From: Pedobacter mucosus
GTDB lineage: Bacteria; Bacteroidota; Bacteroidia; Sphingobacteriales; Sphingobacteriaceae
Reading direction: 5' to 3'
NCBI RefSeq assembly: GCF_022200785.1
Contig: NZ_CP087585.1
Coordinates: 310,001 to 374,000 of the forward strand
DNA length: 64,000 nt
In this document: piece after piece, positions 55,128-64,000 of the stretch
Numbering within the stretch: the first letter of the stretch is position 1
Layout of the letters: each line of letters starts with the position of its first letter
The notes under the pieces: generated by a model
Told to the model about the DNA's origin: nothing
The model's database searches: none
What the model saw: only the letters and a program-made list of their open reading frames with translations
Made by a program: the position numbers and the translations under genes

Positions 55128-55135
55128 TACTTTTG
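55128..55135 (+). promoter_or_regulatory. Candidate -7 promoter element for the surface-protein operon (TACTTTTG)
   Basis: TACTTTTG matches TAnnTTTG and lies 47 bases before the TTG start at 55182. No clear -33 box is seen. Confidence 0.45.
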
Positions 55136-55181
55136 TAATACCGAGCAAGCTAATTTTTTAAGTTCTCATACCCTATTTTTC

Positions 55182-57389
55182 TTGAAACACTGTCCCTGTT
55201 TATTGTTCTTGCTGTTATGTAGCTTCATGCCTACATTTTTATACGCACAGTGTGAAAATACAGCACGAACTTATGCTGATTATCAAGGAAGCTTACGTAC
55301 TGGTTTAGGTTTATTAGGTCAGCCTGTATTAGTAATTGGAGAAATTAGTGATGCAGCTTATGCAGTTAATGGACAGGTAAAAGATGCTTCAACTTTAAAA
55401 GTTGGCGTTGGCTTGGTTGGACTAGCCTCTACCACTCAATACTTACAATTCACTACAAACGGCACCACTCCAAGATCAATTGCCGCTAATACACCAGTAA
55501 CAGTTAAGATTTCACTTCCGACAGAAGTTTTAAGCGTATTAAGTGGTGTAGAAATTGGCTCTTTTACTGGCTTGCATAATGTCGCTGCAAATTGGCCAAT
55601 TGTGATCGGTGCTGGAAATTTTGCCGGCCAAGATGCCACAAGGGTTCCTATTTATACATCTGCCAATATAGCTGGTGTTGTAAGTGGAGCTGGTGAAATC
55701 GAAATTACATTGACACCCACCCAAATATATAATGGAATATATGTAAAAGTTTCAGGCAACGCCTTATCAGTCGCCTTATCAGCAAAATTATTCCATGCTT
55801 ATATAATGGAGATTACTACAAATCAAATTAACTGCGACGAGGTAATCGATGTTCTATCAGGTGTCCAACCTACTGCTGTTGGAGGTGTTCTAAATGCTAG
55901 TGGAAATGTATCTAATCCGTTTAATGCAATTGATACAGATCAAAATAGTTTTTCTCTTATGGATGTTGGTACATCTGTTCTGAACAAAATATTCTTGACT
56001 GCCATTTTCAATAAACCTTCGCAACCTAGGGATTCTGTTACAATCATATTAGGAAAACCTGGCGGAGGATTATTAGATCTTAATCTACTTACGGGATTTG
56101 TTATTCAACCTTATTTAAATGGAGTAAAAGCAGGCCCAGCTTTCGATAATACCAATACCTTTTTGAATTTAAGATTATTCCCGGGATCTTCAGATAAATA
56201 CAGTATTACATTTCCAATTACTGACGTTTATGATCGGTTAGAAATTACTACGGGTGGCTTGGCTGGTGTATTGGGCTCATTAAGAATTTACGACATCAAA
56301 CGGAAGCTAGCTAAACCAAGAACGCTTGTAGATCCTACGGCAAACGACTTAAGGACTATTTGCGAAGGAAGTACAACTATTTTTTCAGTTCAAAATCCAC
56401 AGGCTTGTACAGAATATAAATGGTATAGCGCAGAAACTGGAGGTTTATTACTTCATACCGGCTTAACATTTGATCCCGGGCAACTACCCGCTGGCGAATA
56501 CAACTATTATGTGCAATCTAGTAGAACGTATTGTATTACAGCTGTTTCTGATCGGTCAAAAGTTACGTTAAAAGTTAATCCGTTGCCGCCGCTTATTGTG
56601 CCATCACTTATTATTTGTAGTGGTAGCTCAGCTACGCTTGCTGTTTCAAATGCTGAAGAAAATCTTTATACCTATAACTGGTACAGTTCATCCACTAGTA
56701 ACGTTGTATTAAATGTTGGATCAACTTATACAACTCCAATTCTAAACGCCAGTACGGTGTATTATGTCGAAGCTATCAATAAACTAACTGGCTGTGTTAA
56801 TTTAGGAGGAGCAAAAGCTGTTAATGTAACGGTAAAACCATACGCTATAGTATCACCTATATCAGGGCCAAATACGATTTGTATTAATGCAGTTGAAACC
56901 TTAAGCAATACCAATACTACAGGAAAATGGACCAGTAGTAATCAGGCCGTTGCCACAATTGATGCTAATAATGGAAAGGTTATCGGCATTGCTTCTGGGA
57001 CTACAATTATAAGTTACACTGTTTTAGAAGATTTAACTTATTGTGGTAAAAAGGTAGATTTCACTTTAACTGTAAATCCACAACCTAATTTAACTTTAGG
57101 TCCTGATCCAAGTATTTGCGAAGGACTTTTAAGCACAAAGCTATCCTATAGTAATCCAGTTTTCGAACCAATAACATACAGCATAACTTGGTCTAGTGGC
57201 CCACTATCGAATGTAATTAATCAATCATTACAACCGAATGAAATTCTTATTAATGTTCCAACTAATACTCCAGTTGCTGTCTATCCTGGAATTTTGACAA
57301 TTAAAAATGCCTATGGCTGTGAGCGGGCAATTAACTTCAATTTTCGAGTAAAGCTCATACCACACAAACCAATTGTATCTATTCAATAA
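55182..57389 (+). CDS. Large secreted surface protein with Ig-like domains
   Basis: This 735-residue protein has a signal peptide (hydrophobic core LLFLLLCSF, cleavage near LYAQ, about residue 22). The first half (about 25-380) is beta-rich with no named domain. From about 400 it has repeated Ig-like modules typical of Bacteroidota surface proteins: CEGSTTIFSVQNPQACTEYKWYSAETGG, LIICSGSSATLAVSNAEENLYTYNWYSSST, then a BIG2-like part (WTSSNQAVATIDANNGKVIGIASGTTIISYTV). It seems to lack its own C-terminal sorting domain, so it may be held by the type-B protein downstream. It starts with TTG at 55182, because ATG 55227 would cut the signal peptide. It heads a four-gene operon with PorP/SprF. Confidence 0.8.
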   Translation: MKHCPCLLFLLLCSFMPTFLYAQCENTARTYADYQGSLRTGLGLLGQPVLVIGEISDAAYAVNGQVKDASTLKVGVGLVGLASTTQYLQFTTNGTTPRSIAANTPVTVKISLPTEVLSVLSGVEIGSFTGLHNVAANWPIVIGAGNFAGQDATRVPIYTSANIAGVVSGAGEIEITLTPTQIYNGIYVKVSGNALSVALSAKLFHAYIMEITTNQINCDEVIDVLSGVQPTAVGGVLNASGNVSNPFNAIDTDQNSFSLMDVGTSVLNKIFLTAIFNKPSQPRDSVTIILGKPGGGLLDLNLLTGFVIQPYLNGVKAGPAFDNTNTFLNLRLFPGSSDKYSITFPITDVYDRLEITTGGLAGVLGSLRIYDIKRKLAKPRTLVDPTANDLRTICEGSTTIFSVQNPQACTEYKWYSAETGGLLLHTGLTFDPGQLPAGEYNYYVQSSRTYCITAVSDRSKVTLKVNPLPPLIVPSLIICSGSSATLAVSNAEENLYTYNWYSSSTSNVVLNVGSTYTTPILNASTVYYVEAINKLTGCVNLGGAKAVNVTVKPYAIVSPISGPNTICINAVETLSNTNTTGKWTSSNQAVATIDANNGKVIGIASGTTIISYTVLEDLTYCGKKVDFTLTVNPQPNLTLGPDPSICEGLLSTKLSYSNPVFEPITYSITWSSGPLSNVINQSLQPNEILINVPTNTPVAVYPGILTIKNAYGCERAINFNFRVKLIPHKPIVSIQ

Positions 57390-57425
57390 ATAATTTAATA
57401 AATCATCCTTAAACGTCCCATGATC

Positions 57426-58151
57426 ATGAAAACAAATTCTACTAAATTAAAACTAAAAATCTTCGGATTTTTGATGTTTCTTTTACCTCTTGGCGCTTTG
57501 GCACAGACTCCAAACGCTTATTTGTGCGGCACAGGAACAGTAAAATTAACACCAGCATTTACTGGTTATACACCTGTTGTGGGAGATAAAGTTATCTGGT
57601 CTGTAAATGGAACACCGGAGTCACCTGTAATATATAATGTTGCAGCCGATGCCATCTATAATGTTGCAGCATCTTTAGCTCCAGGTAATTACAAGTATAC
57701 TGTTCAGGTTGTTCCGGCAGATGTAAATCTTTGTCCAAGTACTGCATCTGACGATATGGTAATAGAAAAGTTACCAGCGCCAGCAATTGCTGTTAATGCA
57801 AATGGAAGTATTTTCTGTACAGATCAAACCAATACTACAGTAATTACCGCTTCTAATACAAATACGACATATACTTTGCCTGCCGGTGTAAGCATGACAT
57901 ATGCGTGGTCTGCAACTCAAGGTGGAATAGCTGTTGGCAATGTTACTACGCTCGGAACAGCTTCAGCTAATGGCGATACATTTACGCTAAATGCTGGCGT
58001 TACTCCTGAGACTTATGTATTTACTGCAACTGGAAGCTATGCAACTGGTGGTGTACAAATAGTTCCGGCTACATCTTGTACTGCTTCAGCTAATAAAACC
58101 ATTACAGTTTCTGTTAAACCTGGTAAAGCAACAATTACTATAGCACCGTAA
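57426..58151 (+). CDS. Secreted beta-rich protein of a T9SS-linked operon
   Basis: This 241-residue protein has a signal peptide (LKIFGFLMFLLPLGALAQ, about residues 9-27). The mature part is rich in Thr, Ala, Val and Asn with a few Cys (YLCGTG, LCPST, FCTDQ, SCTASA), and looks like two Ig-like beta-sandwich repeats (VIWSVNG and MTYAWSATQGG as the core strands). There is no sorting domain. I recognise no named family. It stands between the large Ig-like protein (36-base gap) and the type-B cargo (22-base gap), so these are made together. A second ATG two codons upstream (57420) is an alternative start. Confidence 0.7.
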   Translation: MKTNSTKLKLKIFGFLMFLLPLGALAQTPNAYLCGTGTVKLTPAFTGYTPVVGDKVIWSVNGTPESPVIYNVAADAIYNVAASLAPGNYKYTVQVVPADVNLCPSTASDDMVIEKLPAPAIAVNANGSIFCTDQTNTTVITASNTNTTYTLPAGVSMTYAWSATQGGIAVGNVTTLGTASANGDTFTLNAGVTPETYVFTATGSYATGGVQIVPATSCTASANKTITVSVKPGKATITIAP

Positions 58152-58173
58152 TAAACGGGTTTATAGCGAATTT

Positions 58174-59109
58174 ATGTTTTCTAATAAAGGGATATTTATG
58201 TTCTGTCTACTGTTACTTTCGGTAACGGCAGGCTTTGCGCAATCTAATAATAGTCAGCAAATTACACTAGCATCTGGTTCTTCATTAAAATTGAGGGCCA
58301 ATGTTAGTAATGTAGCGAGCTATCAATGGTTCGTAGACAAAAATATCATTCAAGGTGCTGTAAATCAAGATCTCATCATCACAAAGGCAGGAAAATATTC
58401 GGTGATTTCATTCAGTTTAGGAGGATGTGTATCCGATATATCTGACGAAATGGACGTAATTTCTTCTGTGCAGTTATCAGCAGATGTATCAGTTACTAAA
58501 AAATCTGAAACGCGACAAGTTATCAATAATGAAACATTTAAATATTATTTGTTGGTTAGAAATAATGGCGCCGCCGATGCTACAAATGTCGAATTAAAAG
58601 ACATTTTACCTGATAATCTAGTACTTGAAAGTGTCGAAACCCCAGCACATGGTGTAACTAATTATGTTGCGAGTACAAAAACAATTTCTTGGCAAATACC
58701 AACGCTTACTAATGGTAACTTTTTAGAACTTGTTATAAATGTTAAAGCGCTTAAAACAGGTAAAGTGGTAAATAGTGCATCCGTAACTTCAACAGAAAGT
58801 GATCCTGACCCCTCAAACAATACTTCGACAGATACAAAAGATATTACCGGTTTGATTGTTCCAAACGTTTTTACCCCTAATGGTGATGGTAAAAATGACA
58901 CGTTTTTTATTCCTTCGCTGGCAAGCTACAGCGCTAATGAGCTAACTATTGTTAATAGGTGGGGAAGTACAGTTTACGAAAAAAACACTTATTTGAATGA
59001 CTGGACAGCCGAAGGGCTTGTTGATGGAACCTATTTCTACATTTTAAAGGTAAAAAATTCAAATTCAGATTGGGAGGTGCTAAAAGGGTACGTTACCGTC
59101 ATTAGGTAA
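58174..59109 (+). CDS. Cell-surface protein with T9SS type B sorting domain
   Basis: This 311-residue protein has a signal peptide (MFCLLLLSVTAGFAQ), an Ig-like part (LRANVSNVASYQWFVDKNII), a DUF11-like conserved repeat domain (ADVSVTKKSETRQVINNETFKYYLLVRNNGAADATNVELKDILP to VVNSASVTSTESDPDPSNNTSTD), and the C-terminal gliding-motility-type domain starting VPNVFTPNGDGKNDTFFIP and ending in EVLKGYVTVIR. That last about 85-residue module is the type B sorting signal of the type IX secretion system, which carries cargo through the outer membrane. A PorP/SprF gene follows 10 bases later, the usual pairing for type B cargo. Confidence 0.92.
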   Translation: MFSNKGIFMFCLLLLSVTAGFAQSNNSQQITLASGSSLKLRANVSNVASYQWFVDKNIIQGAVNQDLIITKAGKYSVISFSLGGCVSDISDEMDVISSVQLSADVSVTKKSETRQVINNETFKYYLLVRNNGAADATNVELKDILPDNLVLESVETPAHGVTNYVASTKTISWQIPTLTNGNFLELVINVKALKTGKVVNSASVTSTESDPDPSNNTSTDTKDITGLIVPNVFTPNGDGKNDTFFIPSLASYSANELTIVNRWGSTVYEKNTYLNDWTAEGLVDGTYFYILKVKNSNSDWEVLKGYVTVIR

Positions 59110-59119
59110 TATGTAAGTT

Positions 59120-60091
59120 ATGAAAAGGAGAATTTTAACTTTATTACTTTGCTTATCGGGGCTTAATTTATTTGCACAGCAGAATTCACAATTTGGGCAA
59201 TATATGTTTAACGGTTTATTTATAAACCCAGCTTATGCGGGTTATAAAGAAGAATTATACTTACAAGCATTTGCCCGTTCTCAATGGAACGGAATAAAAG
59301 GTGCGCCCCAAAGTCTATCTGTTTCAGTTGATGAAGCTGTTAAGGAGGAAAGCTTAGGTATCGGTTTAATTGTATCCAAAGATAAAATTGGAGCACAAAA
59401 TACCCTAAATATATCAGGCAACTTAGCTTATCGAATTAAACTAGATAGAACAGAAACAAATGTTTTAGCCTTTGGCATCGGAATGGGTATAATACAAATG
59501 GGGCTTGATGGAACTTCCTTAAACCCTTATGAACAAGGTGATAATAGAATTCCGATTGGCTATGAAAGTAAAATTGTTCCTGATGTTAGGGCAGGAGTGC
59601 ATTATTCAAATGAAAAATTCTTTATAGGCTTTTCTGCAAATAATTTGCTTTCAAAGTATTTTCCAGTTTTTAATGATAATAATGTTTTAAATATAAAGGT
59701 AGAACCCCATTTCTATTTCACAACGGGAATGGTTTTTCCTTTAAGTGATGATTTCTTATTTAAACCAACGCTTTTGCTAAAGGATGATTTAAATGGCCCA
59801 ACCTCATTAGATGTTAATGCATTTCTTTTAATCAAAGAGCGCTGGTGGTTAGGCGGAGTTTACAGAACATCTGTAAAATTATACCCTAAACCGTTGCTTC
59901 AAAATGATCTGCTTGCTAGAAGTGCATTAGGTCTTATTACTGAATTTTTTGTAAAACCTAACTTAAGGGTTGGGTATGGATATGATTACAGCATGAATAA
60001 ATTAAGCAGTTTTGAATACGGGTCTCATGAAATTTCTGTAGGATATTATTTTAATACAGCTAAAGGCCGTCGGCCAAAGTGCTATTTTTAG
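59120..60091 (+). CDS. PorP/SprF-family type IX secretion outer-membrane protein
   Basis: This 323-residue protein has a signal peptide (LTLLLCLSGLNLFAQ) and QNSQFGQYMFNGLFINPAYAGYKEELYL, the hallmark of the PorP/SprF family, followed by a beta-barrel of about 290 residues ending in ISVGYYFNTAKGRRPKCYF. These outer-membrane proteins bind and anchor type-B T9SS cargo. It is the last gene of the four-gene operon starting at 55182; its partner is most likely the type-B protein directly before it. The length is normal. Confidence 0.93.
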   Translation: MKRRILTLLLCLSGLNLFAQQNSQFGQYMFNGLFINPAYAGYKEELYLQAFARSQWNGIKGAPQSLSVSVDEAVKEESLGIGLIVSKDKIGAQNTLNISGNLAYRIKLDRTETNVLAFGIGMGIIQMGLDGTSLNPYEQGDNRIPIGYESKIVPDVRAGVHYSNEKFFIGFSANNLLSKYFPVFNDNNVLNIKVEPHFYFTTGMVFPLSDDFLFKPTLLLKDDLNGPTSLDVNAFLLIKERWWLGGVYRTSVKLYPKPLLQNDLLARSALGLITEFFVKPNLRVGYGYDYSMNKLSSFEYGSHEISVGYYFNTAKGRRPKCYF

Positions 60092-60220
60092 ATAAATCTT
60101 TCAAAGTAAACGTAGTTATTATATTAAATTTACAATTACTCTCTTTAGTTGTATGATTTATAATATACGTGCTAAACAAATTATCTACAGACGTGTTAGT
60201 TAGTTTATTACACAAAAAAA

Positions 60221-60535
60221 ATGCAACAAGCTAACTCTTCTCAAGTGTCAAATTTAGATTCTAATCTAAGTATTTGGTTATCAGATAAAGAGATCTTTAT
60301 TCAAAAATTAAAGTCAAATGATTTTGAAGCATTTAAATTGCTGTACAAACAGTATTCATCAGCATTAATGGGCTCTATTTTAAGAATGGTTGATGAGGAA
60401 AAATCAGCTGATTCTATCTTAGAAGAAACATTTACTCAAGTTTGGATATCAATTTCGACTTACGATCAATCAAAAGTAATGATGTTTACATGGCTTAATC
60501 AAATTGCAAAAAGGTGTTGCAACACTAAATCCTAA
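60221..60535 (+). CDS. Truncated sigma-70-like protein (region 2 only)
   Basis: This 104-residue protein carries an ECF sigma factor region 2: FIQKLKSNDFEAFKLLYKQYSSALMGSILRMV, then SADSILEETFTQVWISISTYD and MFTWLNQIAKRCCNTKS. Region 2 binds core RNA polymerase and the -10 element. It ends right where region 4 would follow; the next 160 bases hold no region 4 in any frame, so this is either a genuine short protein or a long-fixed truncation. The usual DNA-binding residues after W-L-x-x-I-A-(R/K) are replaced by CCNTKS. It stands between the surface operon and a single-domain response regulator. It may act as a sigma-like regulator or be inactive. Confidence 0.75.
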   Translation: MQQANSSQVSNLDSNLSIWLSDKEIFIQKLKSNDFEAFKLLYKQYSSALMGSILRMVDEEKSADSILEETFTQVWISISTYDQSKVMMFTWLNQIAKRCCNTKS

Positions 60536-60700
60536 AGATATCCTCAACTATCAATTTTCTTTGTTGAAATTTATACGTATTAATTTAAGCGATTACTTAA
60601 TTAAGTTTTAAGAATATGTATTAATACTATAAAATTATTTTTTAATCTTAAATTGACTACTTATAGGAGTATATTTAGATTATAAATACCTAAAAGATAA

Positions 60701-61063
60701 ATGGAAAGAATATTAGTCGTTGATGATGATACGGCAACATTGGAGGTAATTATTCTTTTATTAGAAATTGAAGGCTACGAAGTACTAGGAGTAGCAAATT
60801 GTTCCAACATAATTAATGTTATAGATAATTTTAAACCCAAAGCCATCATTATGGATGTTATTATGGGAAGTGTTGATGGTAGGGATTTATGTGCAGAACT
60901 GAAAAATAGTTATACTCATATTCCAATAATGCTAATGTCTGTTGTCAATAATTTTCACATTGATGTAAAGCACCCAATGTTGGCAGATGATTACATCGAT
61001 AAGCCTTTTGAACTTACTGACATGGTAAGCAAGATAGCTGCTCTCGTGAAACAGTGTAAATAA
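60701..61063 (+). CDS. Single-domain response regulator (CheY-like)
   Basis: This 120-residue protein is a bare receiver domain. Asp9 and Asp10 (VVDDD) bind magnesium, Asp52 (IIMDVIMG) is the phosphorylation site, Ser80 replaces the usual Thr/Ser switch, and Lys101 (DKPFE) completes the pocket. There is no output domain, so it must act by protein contact, for example in a phosphorelay or on a histidine kinase. No kinase is next to it. It follows the sigma-like gene by 165 bases of AT-rich sequence. No terminator follows directly. Confidence 0.92.
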   Translation: MERILVVDDDTATLEVIILLLEIEGYEVLGVANCSNIINVIDNFKPKAIIMDVIMGSVDGRDLCAELKNSYTHIPIMLMSVVNNFHIDVKHPMLADDYIDKPFELTDMVSKIAALVKQCK

Positions 61064-61077
61064 CTTTCTAAAGGAAA

Positions 61078-61215
61078 TTAAACTAGGGTACTTTCTTTTT
61101 TATAAAACTTATAAATTGAGAAAGCTATAATTGAAGTAGCTAACAAATATAAACTCTTATCAATCGGACAATCGTTATCAAAAGGATCACTCCCTTGCTT
61201 CGAGCTTACTGAATT
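61078..61215 (-). pseudogene. Remnant of a small PID-CTERM-like secreted protein
   Basis: On the minus strand an open stretch of 45 codons, from just after an in-frame TGA (61216-61218) to TAA (61078-61080), reads GSDPFDNDCPIDKS, then a hydrophobic helix (LYLLATSIIAFSIY) and a KFYKKESTLV tail. This is the layout of the C-terminal signals at 3-479, 661-1020 and 1682-2077 (C-P-x-D, helix, basic). No start codon or signal peptide is found upstream: the frame is blocked by TGA, then TAG. So this looks like a gene with a decayed front end. It overlaps nothing else and converges with the response regulator gene. Confidence 0.5.
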
Positions 61216-61339
61216 TCAATATTTTTTTACTAATTGTCCAGCAAACTTAACTGCCACTATAATATTATTATCAGAATTTCTATTCTAAAATAGCTGCAAA
61301 TTTAGTTATATTTCAAAATTTGATTTTCACTTAAATAAG

Positions 61340-61372
61340 AAAAGGGACAACTTATCCAAGCCTGTCCCTTTT
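61340..61372. terminator. Terminator-like hairpin in the gap after the response regulator
   Basis: AAAAGGGACA (61340-61349) and TGTCCCTTTT (61363-61372) form a perfect 10-bp stem with a 13-base loop, followed by TTTT. It is 277 bases past the response-regulator stop, so it may end that transcript or an unrecognised small RNA. Confidence 0.6.
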
Positions 61373-61841
61373 TTCTAACCAAATATAAACCTGTTATGAG
61401 CCAGGCTTTGTCTTAAATTCTTTCCAAAAACCTAAGTTTTTGTAGAGAATGATTTATCTTTTTTATTAGTAACAAATAACGTTCCGTTTATTACTCTACA
61501 AATATAGTAAATAAAATGATAGTGTATATATTACACTAAGAAATATTTTACTTTTTTTTTGTCATTTTTTATAAACAAATCTTTTTATAAGGATTTTAAG
61601 TAAATAAATAACTCGGTTGCAAATATAAGCCCAAAATATGTTAAGGAATTGTTAAATATCACATCAAATCGAAGTTATTTGCTTAATTAATGTAAGTAAA
61701 CAGTAATTAGGCAAAATTAAACTCATTTTTGTGCCTTAAAATTAAATGTTTGCTGCGGTAAATTACTATTAATGGGTAAAGTTTGGTTATTTATTAAAAA
61801 TGGTAACTATTTAAATAATAATTTACTAATGAATAACGTAT
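61373..61841. other. AT-rich gap without recognisable genes
   Basis: About 470 bases with no open frame of note on either strand. On the minus strand TATATTTG (61380-61387) matches the -7 consensus, but it faces straight into the hairpin at 61340-61372. I see no tRNA or other structured RNA that I can name. Confidence 0.5.
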
Positions 61842-61878
61842 TTAACAAAAAAGGCTCCTTAGGAGCCTTTTTTGTTAA
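61842..61878. terminator. Bidirectional intrinsic terminator after the second GAPDH gene
   Basis: A perfect 18-bp palindrome (TTAACAAAAAAGGCTCCT and its complement, centred at 61860) with A/T runs on both sides. It lies 29 bases past the stop of the minus-strand GAPDH gene (61908). Confidence 0.92.
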
Positions 61879-61907
61879 GATTAACATATAGAAAAAATAG
61901 CTTTTTA

Positions 61908-63756
<1,849 letters not shown>

Positions 63757-63757
63757 A

Positions 63758-64000
63758 TTATATAGAAAGTACCTCCGTCATTTCCATTAAATCGGGTTCT
63801 AACTTAAAAGAGTGTGCAGTTAATGCTTCAGTTATGCTTATCAATTTAATTTCATTTCCCTTTAACCCAACCATTTGTTCCGTTTTACCAGCAATTAAGG
63901 CATTAACAGCTGCAAAACCTAAGCGGCTTCCTAAAATACGATCAAAACTACTTGGGCTGCCGCCCCGTTGTAAATGGCCTAGGATAGTTACTTTTGTATC
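63758..64000 (-). CDS. pfkA: 6-phosphofructokinase PfkA, C-terminal part (rest outside window)
   Basis: The minus-strand frame is open from the window edge to TAA at 63758-63760, giving the last 80 residues. TKVTILGHLQRGGSPSSFDR and ILGSRLGFAAVNALIAGK then QMVGLKGNEI are the conserved C-terminal part of ATP-dependent phosphofructokinase, where G-H-x-Q-R-G-G contacts fructose 6-phosphate. It is the first visible gene of a glycolytic unit with the sugar-kinase-like gene and gapA. Confidence 0.9.
   Translation of the reverse strand, partial: DTKVTILGHLQRGGSPSSFDRILGSRLGFAAVNALIAGKTEQMVGLKGNEIKLISITEALTAHSFKLEPDLMEMTEVLSI

Overview
The window looks like a chromosome segment of a Sphingobacteriaceae member (Bacteroidota), most like Pedobacter or Mucilaginibacter. 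It is AT-rich. Promoters match the Bacteroidota -7 box TAnnTTTG, and most genes lack a Shine-Dalgarno sequence. There is a SusC/SusD pair, a T9SS type-B sorting domain with a PorP/SprF protein, a bacterial serine palmitoyltransferase, an Hc1-type histone-like protein and the Bacteroidota form of the division/cell-wall (dcw) cluster. The genus is inferred from gene content, not from a search.

Region 1 (1-4062): the end of an apparent exopolysaccharide locus. Three small secreted proteins (the first cut by the window edge) share a C-terminal signal of the form P-[ILF]-D-[DN]-Y, then one membrane helix, then a basic tail, as in exosortase-type (PID-CTERM-like) sorting. They are followed by a GT2 glycosyltransferase and a WecA/MraY-like sugar-phosphate transferase. 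A decayed gene lies between the second and third. A remnant with the same kind of tail (CPID, helix, lysines) lies far away at 61078-61215.

Region 2 (4218-6879): glyceraldehyde-3-phosphate dehydrogenase, a GNAT acetyltransferase and phosphoglycerate kinase, closed by a strong terminator. About 1.4 kb without genes follows, holding two diverged copies of a 260-340 bp repeat.

Region 3 (8333-25185): the dcw cluster mraZ-rsmH-ftsL-ftsI-murE-mraY-murD-ftsW-[GxxExxY]-murG-murC-ftsQ-ftsA-ftsZ, all on the plus strand and mostly overlapping or tightly spaced. mraZ has a clear MraZ-type operator (three GTGG repeats, 10-bp period). A cassette carrying a PD-(D/E)XK-type GxxExxY gene with inverted terminal repeats sits between ftsW and murG. 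The ftsA-ftsZ gap holds nested inverted repeats. Serine palmitoyltransferase follows ftsZ.

Region 4 (27110-36981): an orphan SusC/SusD pair and a 58-residue histone-like protein, then a minus-strand block of a small lipoprotein, dapA, a second GxxExxY cassette with related ends, ligA and an ACP-phosphodiesterase-like gene.

Region 5 (37098-44562): a patatin-like lipase, tyrS, an Xre/RES toxin-antitoxin pair, and a minus-strand operon of a penicillin-acylase-type hydrolase, a small membrane protein and a LuxE-family protein.

Region 6 (44758-55000): a TonB-dependent receptor, a GH31 glucosidase and glycogen branching enzyme, then a minus-strand unit of a Cys-rich lipoprotein and a TonB-dependent receptor that may serve metal uptake.

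Region 7 (55182-61063): a four-gene cell-surface operon (two Ig-like/adhesin-like secreted proteins, a type-B T9SS cargo and PorP/SprF), then a region-2-only sigma-like protein and a single-domain response regulator.

Region 8 (61842-64000, minus): pfkA (cut by the window edge), an N-acetylglucosamine-kinase-like gene and a second, different GAPDH, in that transcription order.
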